Positions 22,613 through 30,686 of a stretch of DNA of 64,000 nt are shown one piece after another. The notes under the pieces are model-generated. The model was given only the letters and a program-made list of their open reading frames with translations. It made no database searches and was not told the DNA's origin. Position 1 is the stretch's first letter. Each line of letters starts with the position of its first letter. Source of the stretch: Caldimonas mangrovi (GTDB lineage: Bacteria; Pseudomonadota; Gammaproteobacteria; Burkholderiales; Burkholderiaceae_C); the NCBI RefSeq assembly GCF_023721835.1, contig NZ_JAMKFE010000005.1:349960-413959 (forward strand). The letters run 5' to 3'. Made by a program: the position numbers and the translations under genes.

Positions 22613-23533
22613 TCAGTCGCCCGAGCGCATGCGGTGAAGCCAGTCGCGTGTGGCCGTTTCGTCAGGAAAGCCGGGCAGAGGAAACAGGTTGTCGACGAGC
22701 AGCGGGGCCAATGCGTCGTTGACGACGCGGTAGGGATCGACGCTTTCCGCGCGGTGCCGGTCGCCGAGCAGGGGCGCCGGCCCGGCTTGTACCAGGACGC
22801 CGTGCGTGCTTCTGGCGACCGAGGCGGCACCGCCTTGTGCGAGCCGGCCCAGCGCGTCCTGCGCTTCGCGGCTGCGTGCCACCAAATCCCGGTGCAGCCA
22901 TGTCTGCCATTGCGCGCCTTTCAGCGCAGCGAGCAGACCCCGCGACTCGGTGATCAGGTCGTGCCCGTCCAGCCCGGCATATCGCTCCAGTGCGCTACGA
23001 ATGGCCGTGTTGCGCTCCGGGTCGGTTTCGCCGTAGTCGTAGTTCACGTCGAGACCGGCCGTGCCGTGCCAAAACTGCATCGTGCCGACGAGCCGCTCCA
23101 TCAGCATTCGAAACTCGGCCGAGCGTTCGATGGCCCGCTCCGGTGGAATGTGCAGCTGCAGCCAGCCAAGCGCGTCGTCGCCGTATTCGCCCCGGTACCC
23201 GAACTTGAGCGCCCACGGGCCCACTTCGTCAAGGGTCCTGCCCGAGTCGACGATGAGGTAGTAGTTGTAGCCATTGCCCATTTCCTCAAGGGCCAGGCCG
23301 ACCTGTTCGGCGAGCGTCGACGGGGTTGCCGCCTCGTTGCGTTCCATGAAGTCGTTGCGGAACCAGGTTGCCATGGGGCCCACGAGTTGCAGACAGTTGT
23401 GCAAGGTCTCGCGCAGCCGCTCGAAGTCGAGATCCGGATGCCGGAAGAACAGCGTGACGGCGCCGGTCAGTGTCGCCAGCACTTCGCTTTCGCGTTCAAA
23501 GACCACGGGACAGCTCGGAGACAACGGCTTCAT
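22613..23533 (-). CDS. DUF3396-type candidate T6SS immunity protein
   Basis: 306 residues from the ATG at 23533, whose ATGA overlaps the stop of the nuclease gene, so the two are translationally coupled. Recognised by the DUF3396-like pattern LTGAVTLFFRHPDLDFERLRETLHNCLQLVG and LGWLQLHIPPERAIE. Immediately following a DUF4150 nuclease effector, it is the best candidate for the protein that protects the producer. No signal peptide, which fits a cytoplasmic nuclease target. Function is by context, not by motif. Confidence 0.68.
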   Translation of the reverse strand: MKPLSPSCPVVFERESEVLATLTGAVTLFFRHPDLDFERLRETLHNCLQLVGPMATWFRNDFMERNEAATPSTLAEQVGLALEEMGNGYNYYLIVDSGRTLDEVGPWALKFGYRGEYGDDALGWLQLHIPPERAIERSAEFRMLMERLVGTMQFWHGTAGLDVNYDYGETDPERNTAIRSALERYAGLDGHDLITESRGLLAALKGAQWQTWLHRDLVARSREAQDALGRLAQGGAASVARSTHGVLVQAGPAPLLGDRHRAESVDPYRVVNDALAPLLVDNLFPLPGFPDETATRDWLHRMRSGD

Positions 23534-24549
23534 GCGCCTTTTCCTTTCGCGCCGTAGCCGGGGCAGTTGCATCCTTCAGGTGTGATCGCCTCCGGATCCT
23601 GGCCCGGCGGCTTCGAGATCTTGCGGTAGTTCTCAACCTGGTCGGTACCGAACTTGTCGCGCCCGCGGCCCCGTGATTCGTAGCTGAACTTGGCGTCGAA
23701 GACCCGCCTCTTGCCCTTGCTTTCGACGATGAGGTCGGGGAAGCAGATGCTCTTCTGCCGGGGGTTGCGCTTGTAGAAGGAGCAGACCTCGCGCAGGAAG
23801 CTCCTCGACGGCGTGCCGCCCGGGCCACCGAGTGCGCCGCCGCGAAGGAAAGCTGCATCGGCCACGACGGAAGGCAGCCCGTCGACCAGCGATTGGATGA
23901 TGTTGCCGTCTGCCATGGGGTTGATCTTCGTCGGCGGGTTGGTGTTCATGAAGAATGGTTGCTCGGACTGGATGCCCTTGCCGAGCTTGCCGTCGCTCTT
24001 GAGCTTGTTGATCTTCTTCTCGAAAGAGTCCGAGCAGCACCCCCGGCCGCTGATCTTTCCCTCGTCGTACTCGGCCTGCGTATCGCAGAAGGCCTTGCAG
24101 ATCGCGTTGGCCTCGTCTTCCGACATGCCGGCCTCGACCATTTGCTGGATGATGCCCCCCAGATTGGCGGCATTCTGCGAGTTGTGGAACATCTTGTCGG
24201 TCAATCGACAAGCGTTCTTCCTGTTGAGCTTGACGGTGAAGGCGTAGAGGATCCAGGTGGCCTCTTTCATGAAGGTGCTGGACTTGACCCCTCCTGCGAC
24301 ACCGGCGTTGTCGCCGTTCGACAGCGCGAACTTCGAGCCCTTGACGGCCGCCATCATCTTGTCGCCCTTGACCGACGTCGTGCCATCCGACAGGGTGATC
24401 GACTGCGCGATGTTGGGGTAGGGGACAGGGACCGGCCCGCCTGGAGACGGCGTCTTGCAGACGTCGGGAATCGTCGCGGTCGACAGCCCGTTGCTCATTT
24501 TGTGGACCAGCGAGTTGACGGTCCCATTGACCTTGATCGTGACCGGCAT
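23530..24549 (-). CDS. T6SS effector: DUF4150 PAAR-like domain fused to a PD-(D/E)XK nuclease-like domain
   Basis: 339 residues. N-terminal DUF4150/PAAR-like domain (about 1-125) with its hallmark PVPYPN (41-46), the spike tip that caps VgrG. A middle segment (125-255) holds several Cys residues. The C-terminal domain contains SICFPDLIVESKGKRRVFDA: P271-D272, then D285-A286-K287, then a helix with Q304 (DQVENYRKI). This is the PD...DxK catalytic layout of PD-(D/E)XK nucleases. A Cys-rich tail (GCNCPGYG) ends the protein. No other toxin motif seen. Cargo of the VgrG encoded upstream; followed by an overlapping immunity candidate. Nuclease activity is inferred from motif spacing. Confidence 0.8.
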   Translation of the reverse strand: MPVTIKVNGTVNSLVHKMSNGLSTATIPDVCKTPSPGGPVPVPYPNIAQSITLSDGTTSVKGDKMMAAVKGSKFALSNGDNAGVAGGVKSSTFMKEATWILYAFTVKLNRKNACRLTDKMFHNSQNAANLGGIIQQMVEAGMSEDEANAICKAFCDTQAEYDEGKISGRGCCSDSFEKKINKLKSDGKLGKGIQSEQPFFMNTNPPTKINPMADGNIIQSLVDGLPSVVADAAFLRGGALGGPGGTPSRSFLREVCSFYKRNPRQKSICFPDLIVESKGKRRVFDAKFSYESRGRGRDKFGTDQVENYRKISKPPGQDPEAITPEGCNCPGYGAKGKGA

Positions 24550-24552
24550 CGT

Positions 24553-25605
24553 TCACTCCCTGGACACGAAGGGCGCATGGATCAGAGCGGCCGCGCGCTC
24601 TCCGCCTTCTGAGCTGGCCCAGACCAGGCTCAACGGGCCACGGCCGTACCCCTGCGCGGAACACGCGACAGCCATGGCGGCGTGCAGTACCGCTCCCGCC
24701 GCGCCCACGTCTCCCCAGCAGTCGGCAGGCGCGATGAAGGCAGTGGCATCGAAGAAGCGTTCGCGCGTTCGCAATGCGGTGAAGCCGTACTCGTCAGCCC
24801 GATACGCCTCGCCGTTCATGTCGCAGAAGATGTTGTCGACGCGAGCTTCGGCCGGAAGGCACTGCAGCACCTGCCTGAAGGCCTGCGTCAGCCCTTCGCC
24901 GATGCAGACCGCGTCCGTCTTGATCAGTTTGGTTTCGCAGCCGGTGCTCACGCCCAGCACTTCGGCTTGCATGGGTATGGGGCTGCGCGCGCGCAGGTCC
25001 GGTCTCACGACAAGCATCGCCGCGGCTGCCTCGCCCGGGATGAAACCCCAGGCGTTGTTGAACGGTCCTCCTCCGTGCAACTGGTCGCTGTCGTCGAGCC
25101 ATTCCAGCGTTTCGGGGTCGAGGTAGCTATCGACTCCTGCGACGAGGCACAGCGGAATGCTGCCGTGGCGCATGCTGTTGCCGGCCGTGTCGAGGGCGTA
25201 CAGGGTGGCGGCATGACCGAGTTCGAACACGATCACAGGTTGGAGCCTGCCGTGATAGGCGGCCTCAAGCCGGCTTTGCAACTGCGAAGCGAGGTTCTGC
25301 GGCCGTCCGGGGCGGTCCGGCGGCAGCCCGAGCGCGAGCGGCACCGTGCAGGCGGGCGGCAGCACGGCAAGGGCCTCGTCGAGTGCAGGTCGCAGCATCG
25401 CCATGTAGCGCTCGGGTCCTTGCGTTCGATCGTTCAACCCTCGTGCCTGCGCCACACGCATCGGCTCGCCTGCCGAATCGGTCATGAAAGCGTGTTCTCG
25501 AAAGCCGCAGACGCCTGCCCGTGCAGCGGCGACGCTCGTCGCGGCCGTCGTACCGATGGGCGTACAGGCACCGAACGAGAGAAGGTGGAAGCGATCAGGC
25601 AACAT
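24553..25605 (-). CDS. Thiolase-fold (ketoacyl-synthase-like) protein of the T6SS cluster
   Basis: 350 residues, start overlapping the end of the DUF2169 gene by 11 bp. Thiolase-like fold cues: ACTPIGTTAATSVAAARAG near the start, VAGVDSYLDPETLEWLDD, NNAWGFIPGEAAAAMLVVR, and a Gly-rich C-terminal DCWGDVGAAGAVLHAAMA resembling the last core motif of ketosynthases. A clear active-site Cys in the usual ketosynthase position is not seen, so catalysis is doubtful. Similar proteins occur between DUF2169 and DUF4150 genes in vgrG clusters (recalled context); the role there is undefined, possibly effector folding or loading. Confidence 0.65.
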   Translation of the reverse strand: MLPDRFHLLSFGACTPIGTTAATSVAAARAGVCGFREHAFMTDSAGEPMRVAQARGLNDRTQGPERYMAMLRPALDEALAVLPPACTVPLALGLPPDRPGRPQNLASQLQSRLEAAYHGRLQPVIVFELGHAATLYALDTAGNSMRHGSIPLCLVAGVDSYLDPETLEWLDDSDQLHGGGPFNNAWGFIPGEAAAAMLVVRPDLRARSPIPMQAEVLGVSTGCETKLIKTDAVCIGEGLTQAFRQVLQCLPAEARVDNIFCDMNGEAYRADEYGFTALRTRERFFDATAFIAPADCWGDVGAAGAVLHAAMAVACSAQGYGRGPLSLVWASSEGGERAAALIHAPFVSRE

Positions 25606-26665
25606 CGTTGGCGACCCCTCCGTCGATGGGCTGAGGGGCCAGGATGCCGTCGCGCAGGTCCTGTTTCAGACGGATCCGCGTGCGTTGCAGCTTCAACACC
25701 TTGGGATGGCAGGGGAGCGAGGTGTGCCAGACGAGAGAAACGCGTGCTTCCCCCGGCTCGAGAATCACCGTGTGCAGCCTCGGCGGCGCGTGCGCGACCT
25801 GCTCGCCCGCACGGAAGAACGTCTCGAAGGCGAGATGGACCCGCGGCAGGTGGAAGCGCACGTCGCCGCCGCCGAGGGTGAGGTTGCGCAGGGTGACCGG
25901 TTCCCCGCCGCGCAGGAACTGCGGCGCTTGCTGGTCGAGTGGCGCGCACTGATAGTGGCGGTCGTCGAAATCGTCAGGCAACAGCGGCAGGCGCGTCTGC
26001 TCCCAGTGGTCGTCGTACGTGCCGGCCAGCGAGGCACGCGGTTGCCAATGGCACGCGATGGCGCCGAACCCGGCAGGGGCGGGCCGGTCATTCCAGTGCC
26101 TGATCAATGCACGCGGGTCTTCGACGTTGGGCAGCGGCGTGCCGTCCGCGTGCTCGGCGGCCTCGATCCAACCGGTGCCGACCGGGTTGCGTACGTCCAG
26201 GGAGGGGGCTTCCGGCGTACCGGCCCGCGCATCGCGGCCGCCGTATGCGCGTTCGTACACGAGGGGCATTGCCGTGAACGGACGTGGTGATGACATGGAG
26301 CGGCCCTGCCATATGCGGTCTCCGAACACCCGCAGCATCTTCACGACGGGACCGACGGCGAGGCCCACATCCAGGCTCGCGACCGGTTCTGCCCGCGGCG
26401 CGTGCGCGCATCCGTTCAGGATGACATCGGTCGTGAGCCGGGTGCGAGGCAGGTCCGTGTCGTACTGGAGGCTCGAGCCGCCCGGTTTGCCGTTGTGCCT
26501 GGGGGCTTGCGTCACCGGTGGCTGCTCGTCGGCCACCTTGAGTCGGCCGTCGGGCTGCAAGGTGAAACTGGCCTTCACGGCCACGAGCCAGATCTCGGTG
26601 CCGTCGCGGTCACGTACCCAGGCACGGTCGGCGGCGAATGGCGTCCGGTTGTCCAACTGCCACAT
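25595..26665 (-). CDS. DUF2169-domain T6SS adaptor/chaperone
   Basis: 356 residues beginning MWQLDNRTPFAADRAWVRD, the usual DUF2169 opening. Further: GTEIWLVAVKASFTLQPDGRL, YDTDLPRTRLTTDVILNGCAHAP, PLVYERAYGG, NPVGTGW. DUF2169 proteins are commonly found next to DUF4150/PAAR effectors and are thought to help load them onto VgrG (family knowledge). It lies 54 bp downstream of the DUF6484-like gene and overlaps the thiolase-fold gene. Confidence 0.82.
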   Translation of the reverse strand: MWQLDNRTPFAADRAWVRDRDGTEIWLVAVKASFTLQPDGRLKVADEQPPVTQAPRHNGKPGGSSLQYDTDLPRTRLTTDVILNGCAHAPRAEPVASLDVGLAVGPVVKMLRVFGDRIWQGRSMSSPRPFTAMPLVYERAYGGRDARAGTPEAPSLDVRNPVGTGWIEAAEHADGTPLPNVEDPRALIRHWNDRPAPAGFGAIACHWQPRASLAGTYDDHWEQTRLPLLPDDFDDRHYQCAPLDQQAPQFLRGGEPVTLRNLTLGGGDVRFHLPRVHLAFETFFRAGEQVAHAPPRLHTVILEPGEARVSLVWHTSLPCHPKVLKLQRTRIRLKQDLRDGILAPQPIDGGVANDVA

Positions 26666-26719
26666 GGGGTGCTCCTTGGGCGGCAGGGCAGATCGACGCC
26701 TGCAGTGCCGCGGGCTCTG

Positions 26720-27226
26720 TCAATTGATGTCGACGTGGGCACCCTTGATGCGGTTCGCGCCGCGAGAGCGGGTCAGCACGTATTCGCCCTTGATCAGCAC
26801 CTTGCCCGCCCGGGTCAGCACAATGCTTGCTTCGCCGCAACGAATCTCGATGTCGCGCTCGGCGTGCAGCACGACGCGCTTGCCGTCCAGCTTCAGATCG
26901 GCGGCCGGCGGTGGAGCGTGGGCCTGTACTCGCGCGAGCACGGCCAGTTGTTCGCTGTAGCCGGGCAACGGGGCAACCACCACGGCGCGACCTGCATCAG
27001 CCGCCTGCAGGCCCACCGCCGACACCACGGCCTGGCGCGTGGAGCCGCCATCGAAAGAAATCAGGAACTCGCCGTGCGGGCCGAAACCACAGAAAGTGGC
27101 GATGCTCACCTCGCCCGGCGCCAGTGGCATCGGCGCTGCGGCAGGCACCGCACCGCCCGACGAGTCGGGCGCGGGAGAGGGAGAGGGTGGACCCGCGACT
27201 TGGGCGAGCAGAGCTTCGATGTTCAT
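26720..27226 (-). CDS. DUF6484-like small protein following VgrG
   Basis: 168 residues, starting 4 bp after the vgrG stop. An Ala/Pro-rich N-terminus is followed by a small beta-rich region (GEVSIATFCGFGPHGEFLISFDG) and a C-terminal beta-strand repeat part (LDGKRVVLHAERDIEIRCGEASIVLTRAGKVLIKGEYV) that resembles the beta-helical tail of VgrG. It may extend or cap the spike. Assignment to DUF6484 is from memory of the family's position and character; function unknown. Confidence 0.6.
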   Translation of the reverse strand: MNIEALLAQVAGPPSPSPAPDSSGGAVPAAAPMPLAPGEVSIATFCGFGPHGEFLISFDGGSTRQAVVSAVGLQAADAGRAVVVAPLPGYSEQLAVLARVQAHAPPPAADLKLDGKRVVLHAERDIEIRCGEASIVLTRAGKVLIKGEYVLTRSRGANRIKGAHVDIN

Positions 27227-27230
27227 GCTG

Positions 27231-29423
27231 TCAGTTCTCCCCGACGGTCGATCCCTTGATCTTCACGGAGCCGCCACTGTTCACCGCCACGCCTCCGCTG
27301 CCCTTGATGGTGATCTTCGACGCCGTGATCGTGATGCCCCCCGAGTTCATCGTGATCTTGCTGCCGCCGGCCTTGAGCACAATGGTGGGCGCCTCGATCA
27401 TCGCGGTACCCGATGCCTTGACCTGGAACACGCCTTTCGAAGTTTGCTGTATGGCGGCCGCCGAGAGCTTGTGCGGGCCGCCGACCGATACCGATTGGAG
27501 AGAGCCGACGCTCACCTTCTGCACTGCACCGACCGTCACCATCTGGGCGCCCCCTACCGAAACTGCCTGTGCACCGCCCACGGATATCGCCTCGGCGGCG
27601 CCGACGTTGTGCATGCGCCCCGCGCCGACCGAATGCATTTCGGCGGCTGAAATGGTGGTGGTCTGCACCCCGTTTACCGTGTGCGAACGGACGCCGTTCA
27701 CGGTGACGGTCTCTCCGCCATTGACCGTTTCCGTGCGATGCCCGGTGATCGTGATCGTCTCGGTCCCGCCGACCGTTTCGCTGCGGTTTGCGCCCACCGA
27801 GATGGTCTGGTTCGAGCCGATCGTCTGCGTCTGGTTGCTGCCCACCGTCTCCGAATCGTCCACCCCGACCGTGTCCGTGCGGTTGTTCGACACGTTGAGC
27901 GTCTGGTCGTGCAGCACCGTGGTGGCCATGTCGTACTGGCCGTGGATCGTGATCTTCTCCTTGCCTTTGGTGTCGTCGAACGACATCTCGTTGTGGCCGC
28001 CGCGGCCCTTGGTGCTGTCGGACTTCATGCCCATCACCGAAGCCTGCGCCGGCAGATCCCACGGCGGCATTTGCTCGGCGTTGTAGACGCGGCCGGTGAT
28101 GATCGGCCGGTTCGGGTCGCCTTCGAGGAAATCGACGATCACCTCCTGACCGATGCGCGGGATCGCCATGAACCCGAAGTTCTTGCCGGCCCACGGCTGC
28201 GACACGCGCACCCAGCACGAGCTGTTCGCATCGCGCTTGCCGTAGCGATCCCAGTGGAACTGCACCTTCACGCGGCCGTACTTGTCGGTGTAGATCTCGT
28301 CGCCGTCCGGGCCGACGACGACGGCGGTCTGGGGGCCGCGCACCACTGGTTTCGGCGTCGTGCGGGCTGGCCGGAAGGGCTCGTCGGCGGCGATCGACTC
28401 GAAGTTGCACTGGAAGCTGCTGCCGGCCGACAACGTGCTCTCCGGGTCGGCTTGGGCCGCCTCGATGTGCGTACGGGTCACGAGGTAGCCGATGTTCTGG
28501 TCCTCGCGGTCGAAGCCGGCGAGATCGAAGATCGCGGCGCACGTGACACCGCGTGCGTCGGCGGTACCCCGCGCCCTGCGGTAGCGACACTGCAACTCTT
28601 CCAGGCGGGTGCGAACGAACTGCTCGCCGCGTTCCGCCTGGGTGTATTCGCCGGGGTAGTCGAAGACTTCTTCCTCGGCGTGGTCGTGCGTGCGCGGCGC
28701 GGCGCGCTGTTGCAACAGGTCGACGCTGGGGCGCTCGAAGTCATAGTCCTCGATCACGGCCTTGCCGGGCTGCATTTCTTCAGTGAGCCGCCAGGTGCGC
28801 ACAGCTTCGCGGTCGGTGCGTTCGTCACCGGCGATCTCGACGAAGGGAATGCTCTCGTAACCCGGCGTCTTCTGGTGTGCCGGGGCGCCGTCGGCCAGAA
28901 CCAGCGTGTGCTGGCCCTCGTCGTGCTCGAAGAAGTAGTAGATGCCTTCGTGCTCCAGCAGCCGGCTGACGAACTGGAGATCCGTTTCCCGGTACTGCAC
29001 GCAGTACTCCCATTTGTCGTAGGAGCCGGTGGTGCGGTCCTCGAAGACCGCGACCGAGTGATCCTCGAACACCTCCTTGACGATCTCCAGCGTCGACTTC
29101 TCCTGGAAGATGCGGCAATCCTGCGTGCGCGTCAGCACCCACAGCCAGGGCCGAACAGTGGCTTCGTAGAGAAAGTAGCGCCCGTGGCGGCCGGCCAGCT
29201 CGAAACGCGTGACCAACCCGTGGAAGTGGCGTTTGGCGTCCGGGACCTGCAGCGCAACCGACATGCCCTGGCCGATCAGCCTGTCGAAGGCGAGGTCGGC
29301 CGATTCGGCGAGCAATTCCAGCCGGTAGTCGAAGGGCTCGGAAATGGCTTCGTCTGCCTGCATTCGATAGAAAAGCAGGGCATCGTCCCCGAGCGGGGTC
29401 GAGACTTGCGCAAGCACGTCCAC
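27231..29423 (-). CDS. vgrG: Type VI secretion spike protein VgrG/TssI
   Basis: 730 residues. The start is GTG at 29423, preceded by AAAGGACGAG. N-terminal gp27-like half (FYRMQADEAISEPFDYRLELLAES; EGIYYFFEHDEGQHTLVLAD), gp5-like OB-fold (YTDKYGRVKVQFHWDRYGKRD; WVRVSQPWAGKNFGFMAIPR; GDPNRPIITGRVYN), then a long C-terminal beta-prism from about 520 with many short TVG/SVG/TVNG repeats that form the needle. No extra effector domain is fused at the end. First gene of the cargo cluster; no core tss genes are present in the window, so it is an orphan island. The 223 bp upstream show no clear promoter. Confidence 0.93.
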   Translation of the reverse strand: MDVLAQVSTPLGDDALLFYRMQADEAISEPFDYRLELLAESADLAFDRLIGQGMSVALQVPDAKRHFHGLVTRFELAGRHGRYFLYEATVRPWLWVLTRTQDCRIFQEKSTLEIVKEVFEDHSVAVFEDRTTGSYDKWEYCVQYRETDLQFVSRLLEHEGIYYFFEHDEGQHTLVLADGAPAHQKTPGYESIPFVEIAGDERTDREAVRTWRLTEEMQPGKAVIEDYDFERPSVDLLQQRAAPRTHDHAEEEVFDYPGEYTQAERGEQFVRTRLEELQCRYRRARGTADARGVTCAAIFDLAGFDREDQNIGYLVTRTHIEAAQADPESTLSAGSSFQCNFESIAADEPFRPARTTPKPVVRGPQTAVVVGPDGDEIYTDKYGRVKVQFHWDRYGKRDANSSCWVRVSQPWAGKNFGFMAIPRIGQEVIVDFLEGDPNRPIITGRVYNAEQMPPWDLPAQASVMGMKSDSTKGRGGHNEMSFDDTKGKEKITIHGQYDMATTVLHDQTLNVSNNRTDTVGVDDSETVGSNQTQTIGSNQTISVGANRSETVGGTETITITGHRTETVNGGETVTVNGVRSHTVNGVQTTTISAAEMHSVGAGRMHNVGAAEAISVGGAQAVSVGGAQMVTVGAVQKVSVGSLQSVSVGGPHKLSAAAIQQTSKGVFQVKASGTAMIEAPTIVLKAGGSKITMNSGGITITASKITIKGSGGVAVNSGGSVKIKGSTVGEN

Positions 29424-29646
29424 TGAGAACTCGTCCTTTGTTGTCGCGATTCATCAGTGCCTGCCGCCTCGACTCCCCGACATGGCACCTGGTTGCTTCC
29501 GTGTTCTTCTGAACTGCGGAGCAAACGTTGCATCAAAGGCCGCGAGCTTGACATCCCTAACCCGCCAGGGAAAAGCGCTGGGCACCCCTAGCTGTAGGGG
29601 GGAGGTGCGACGGGGTTGCTACGAATTGAAACCCCGCGCGCCGACG

Positions 29647-30582
29647 TCATCCGACAGGAGGCGCGACGGTCGCTGGCGTCGGACGGCCGGGCCAGGTGGC
29701 CAACACGACCCCGGCCAGCGCAAGCGCGAAGGCCGCTGCGTGCCCGACGGTGAACTGCTCATCGAGGAAGACCACGCCGACGGCTGCTGCACTGATCGGC
29801 AGCATCACGGTAAAGACGCCGGCCGACGCGGCCGGCACCTGACGCAGGCCGCTCATCCACAACCAGACGGTGATCATGCTGGCGGCCAGCGAATAGAACA
29901 CCAGCAGCGCCCAGTGACCCGTGGCAACCGTCGTGAAGTCGAACTGCCATGCGAAGTACAGGCCGAACGGCGTGACGAGCGTCCAGCCCCACAGGTTCAC
30001 CAGTGCGCTGATGCGCTTGGCCGAGACGTTGGCCGTCAACTGCTTGCCGATCACCACATAGGTGGCCTCGCAGCACACGGCTGCGAACAGCAGCAGGTTG
30101 CCGAGCAGTGCTCTCGGATCCGCGCTGGAGTTGTTGCCACCGTTCCAGGATTTCGCGATCGAGAGCAGCGCAATGCCGGCGACGGCACAGGCGATGCCGA
30201 GCTGCACGCGCGGCGCGATGCGCTCTCGCAGCAGGGCCCACGACAGCACGGCCACGACCGCCGGGATGGACGCCATGATCACGCCGGCCGCAAGCGCCGA
30301 CGTCAGTGAAACGCCGAACAGCATGCACACCGAGAACAGGAAGTTGCCGAAGAACGATTCCCAGAACAGCAGCTTGCGGTCACGTGCCGACAACGGTGCT
30401 TCGCCGGGCTGGCGCTGCACCCAGTTCGCCATCGCGATGGCGCCGATGCCGAAGCGCAGCCAGGCGAGCAGCAGCACCGGGAACACGAGGACCAGCACCT
30501 TCGACAGCGCGACATAGCTGCCGACAAGGGCCATGCTGAGTGCGAGGGAGGCGTAAGCGAGAACAGGGGTGCGAAGGTGCAA
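29647..30582 (-). CDS. EamA/DMT-superfamily transporter
   Basis: About 311 residues with roughly ten helices in two EamA repeats. The start is uncertain: TTG at 30582 keeps the whole first helix (LHLRTPVLAYASLALSMALVGSYVALSK), while the first ATG (30534) would cut into it; neither has a clear ribosome site. Seen: VLVFPVLLLAWLRFGIGAI, ALAAGVIMASIPAVVAVLSW, LLLFAAVCCEATYVVIGKQL, and the C-terminal VFLDEQFTVGHAAAFALALAG. It lies 104 bp downstream of the aldehyde dehydrogenase in the polyamine cluster, so it may move a related amine or amino acid (inference). Confidence 0.78.
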   Translation of the reverse strand: MHLRTPVLAYASLALSMALVGSYVALSKVLVLVFPVLLLAWLRFGIGAIAMANWVQRQPGEAPLSARDRKLLFWESFFGNFLFSVCMLFGVSLTSALAAGVIMASIPAVVAVLSWALLRERIAPRVQLGIACAVAGIALLSIAKSWNGGNNSSADPRALLGNLLLFAAVCCEATYVVIGKQLTANVSAKRISALVNLWGWTLVTPFGLYFAWQFDFTTVATGHWALLVFYSLAASMITVWLWMSGLRQVPAASAGVFTVMLPISAAAVGVVFLDEQFTVGHAAAFALALAGVVLATWPGRPTPATVAPPVG

Positions 30583-30686
30583 GATCGGGCTCGGGCGTGA
30601 AAAGGAGGAGGGCGACGATGCCGCCGCGCATGATGCCGAAGTCGGGCGGACTTCGCGCGCGCCGTTGTCTGCAGGCCGCACCGCCG

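Noticed and set aside
27600..27900. Short repeats in the vgrG 3' half as a DNA repeat element
   Set aside because: They follow the codon frame and encode the beta-prism needle of VgrG, so they are protein repeats.
29483..29497. Sigma54-like TGGCAC...TTGCT near vgrG
   Set aside because: The spacing between the GG and GC elements is one base short and it points away from vgrG on the plus strand.
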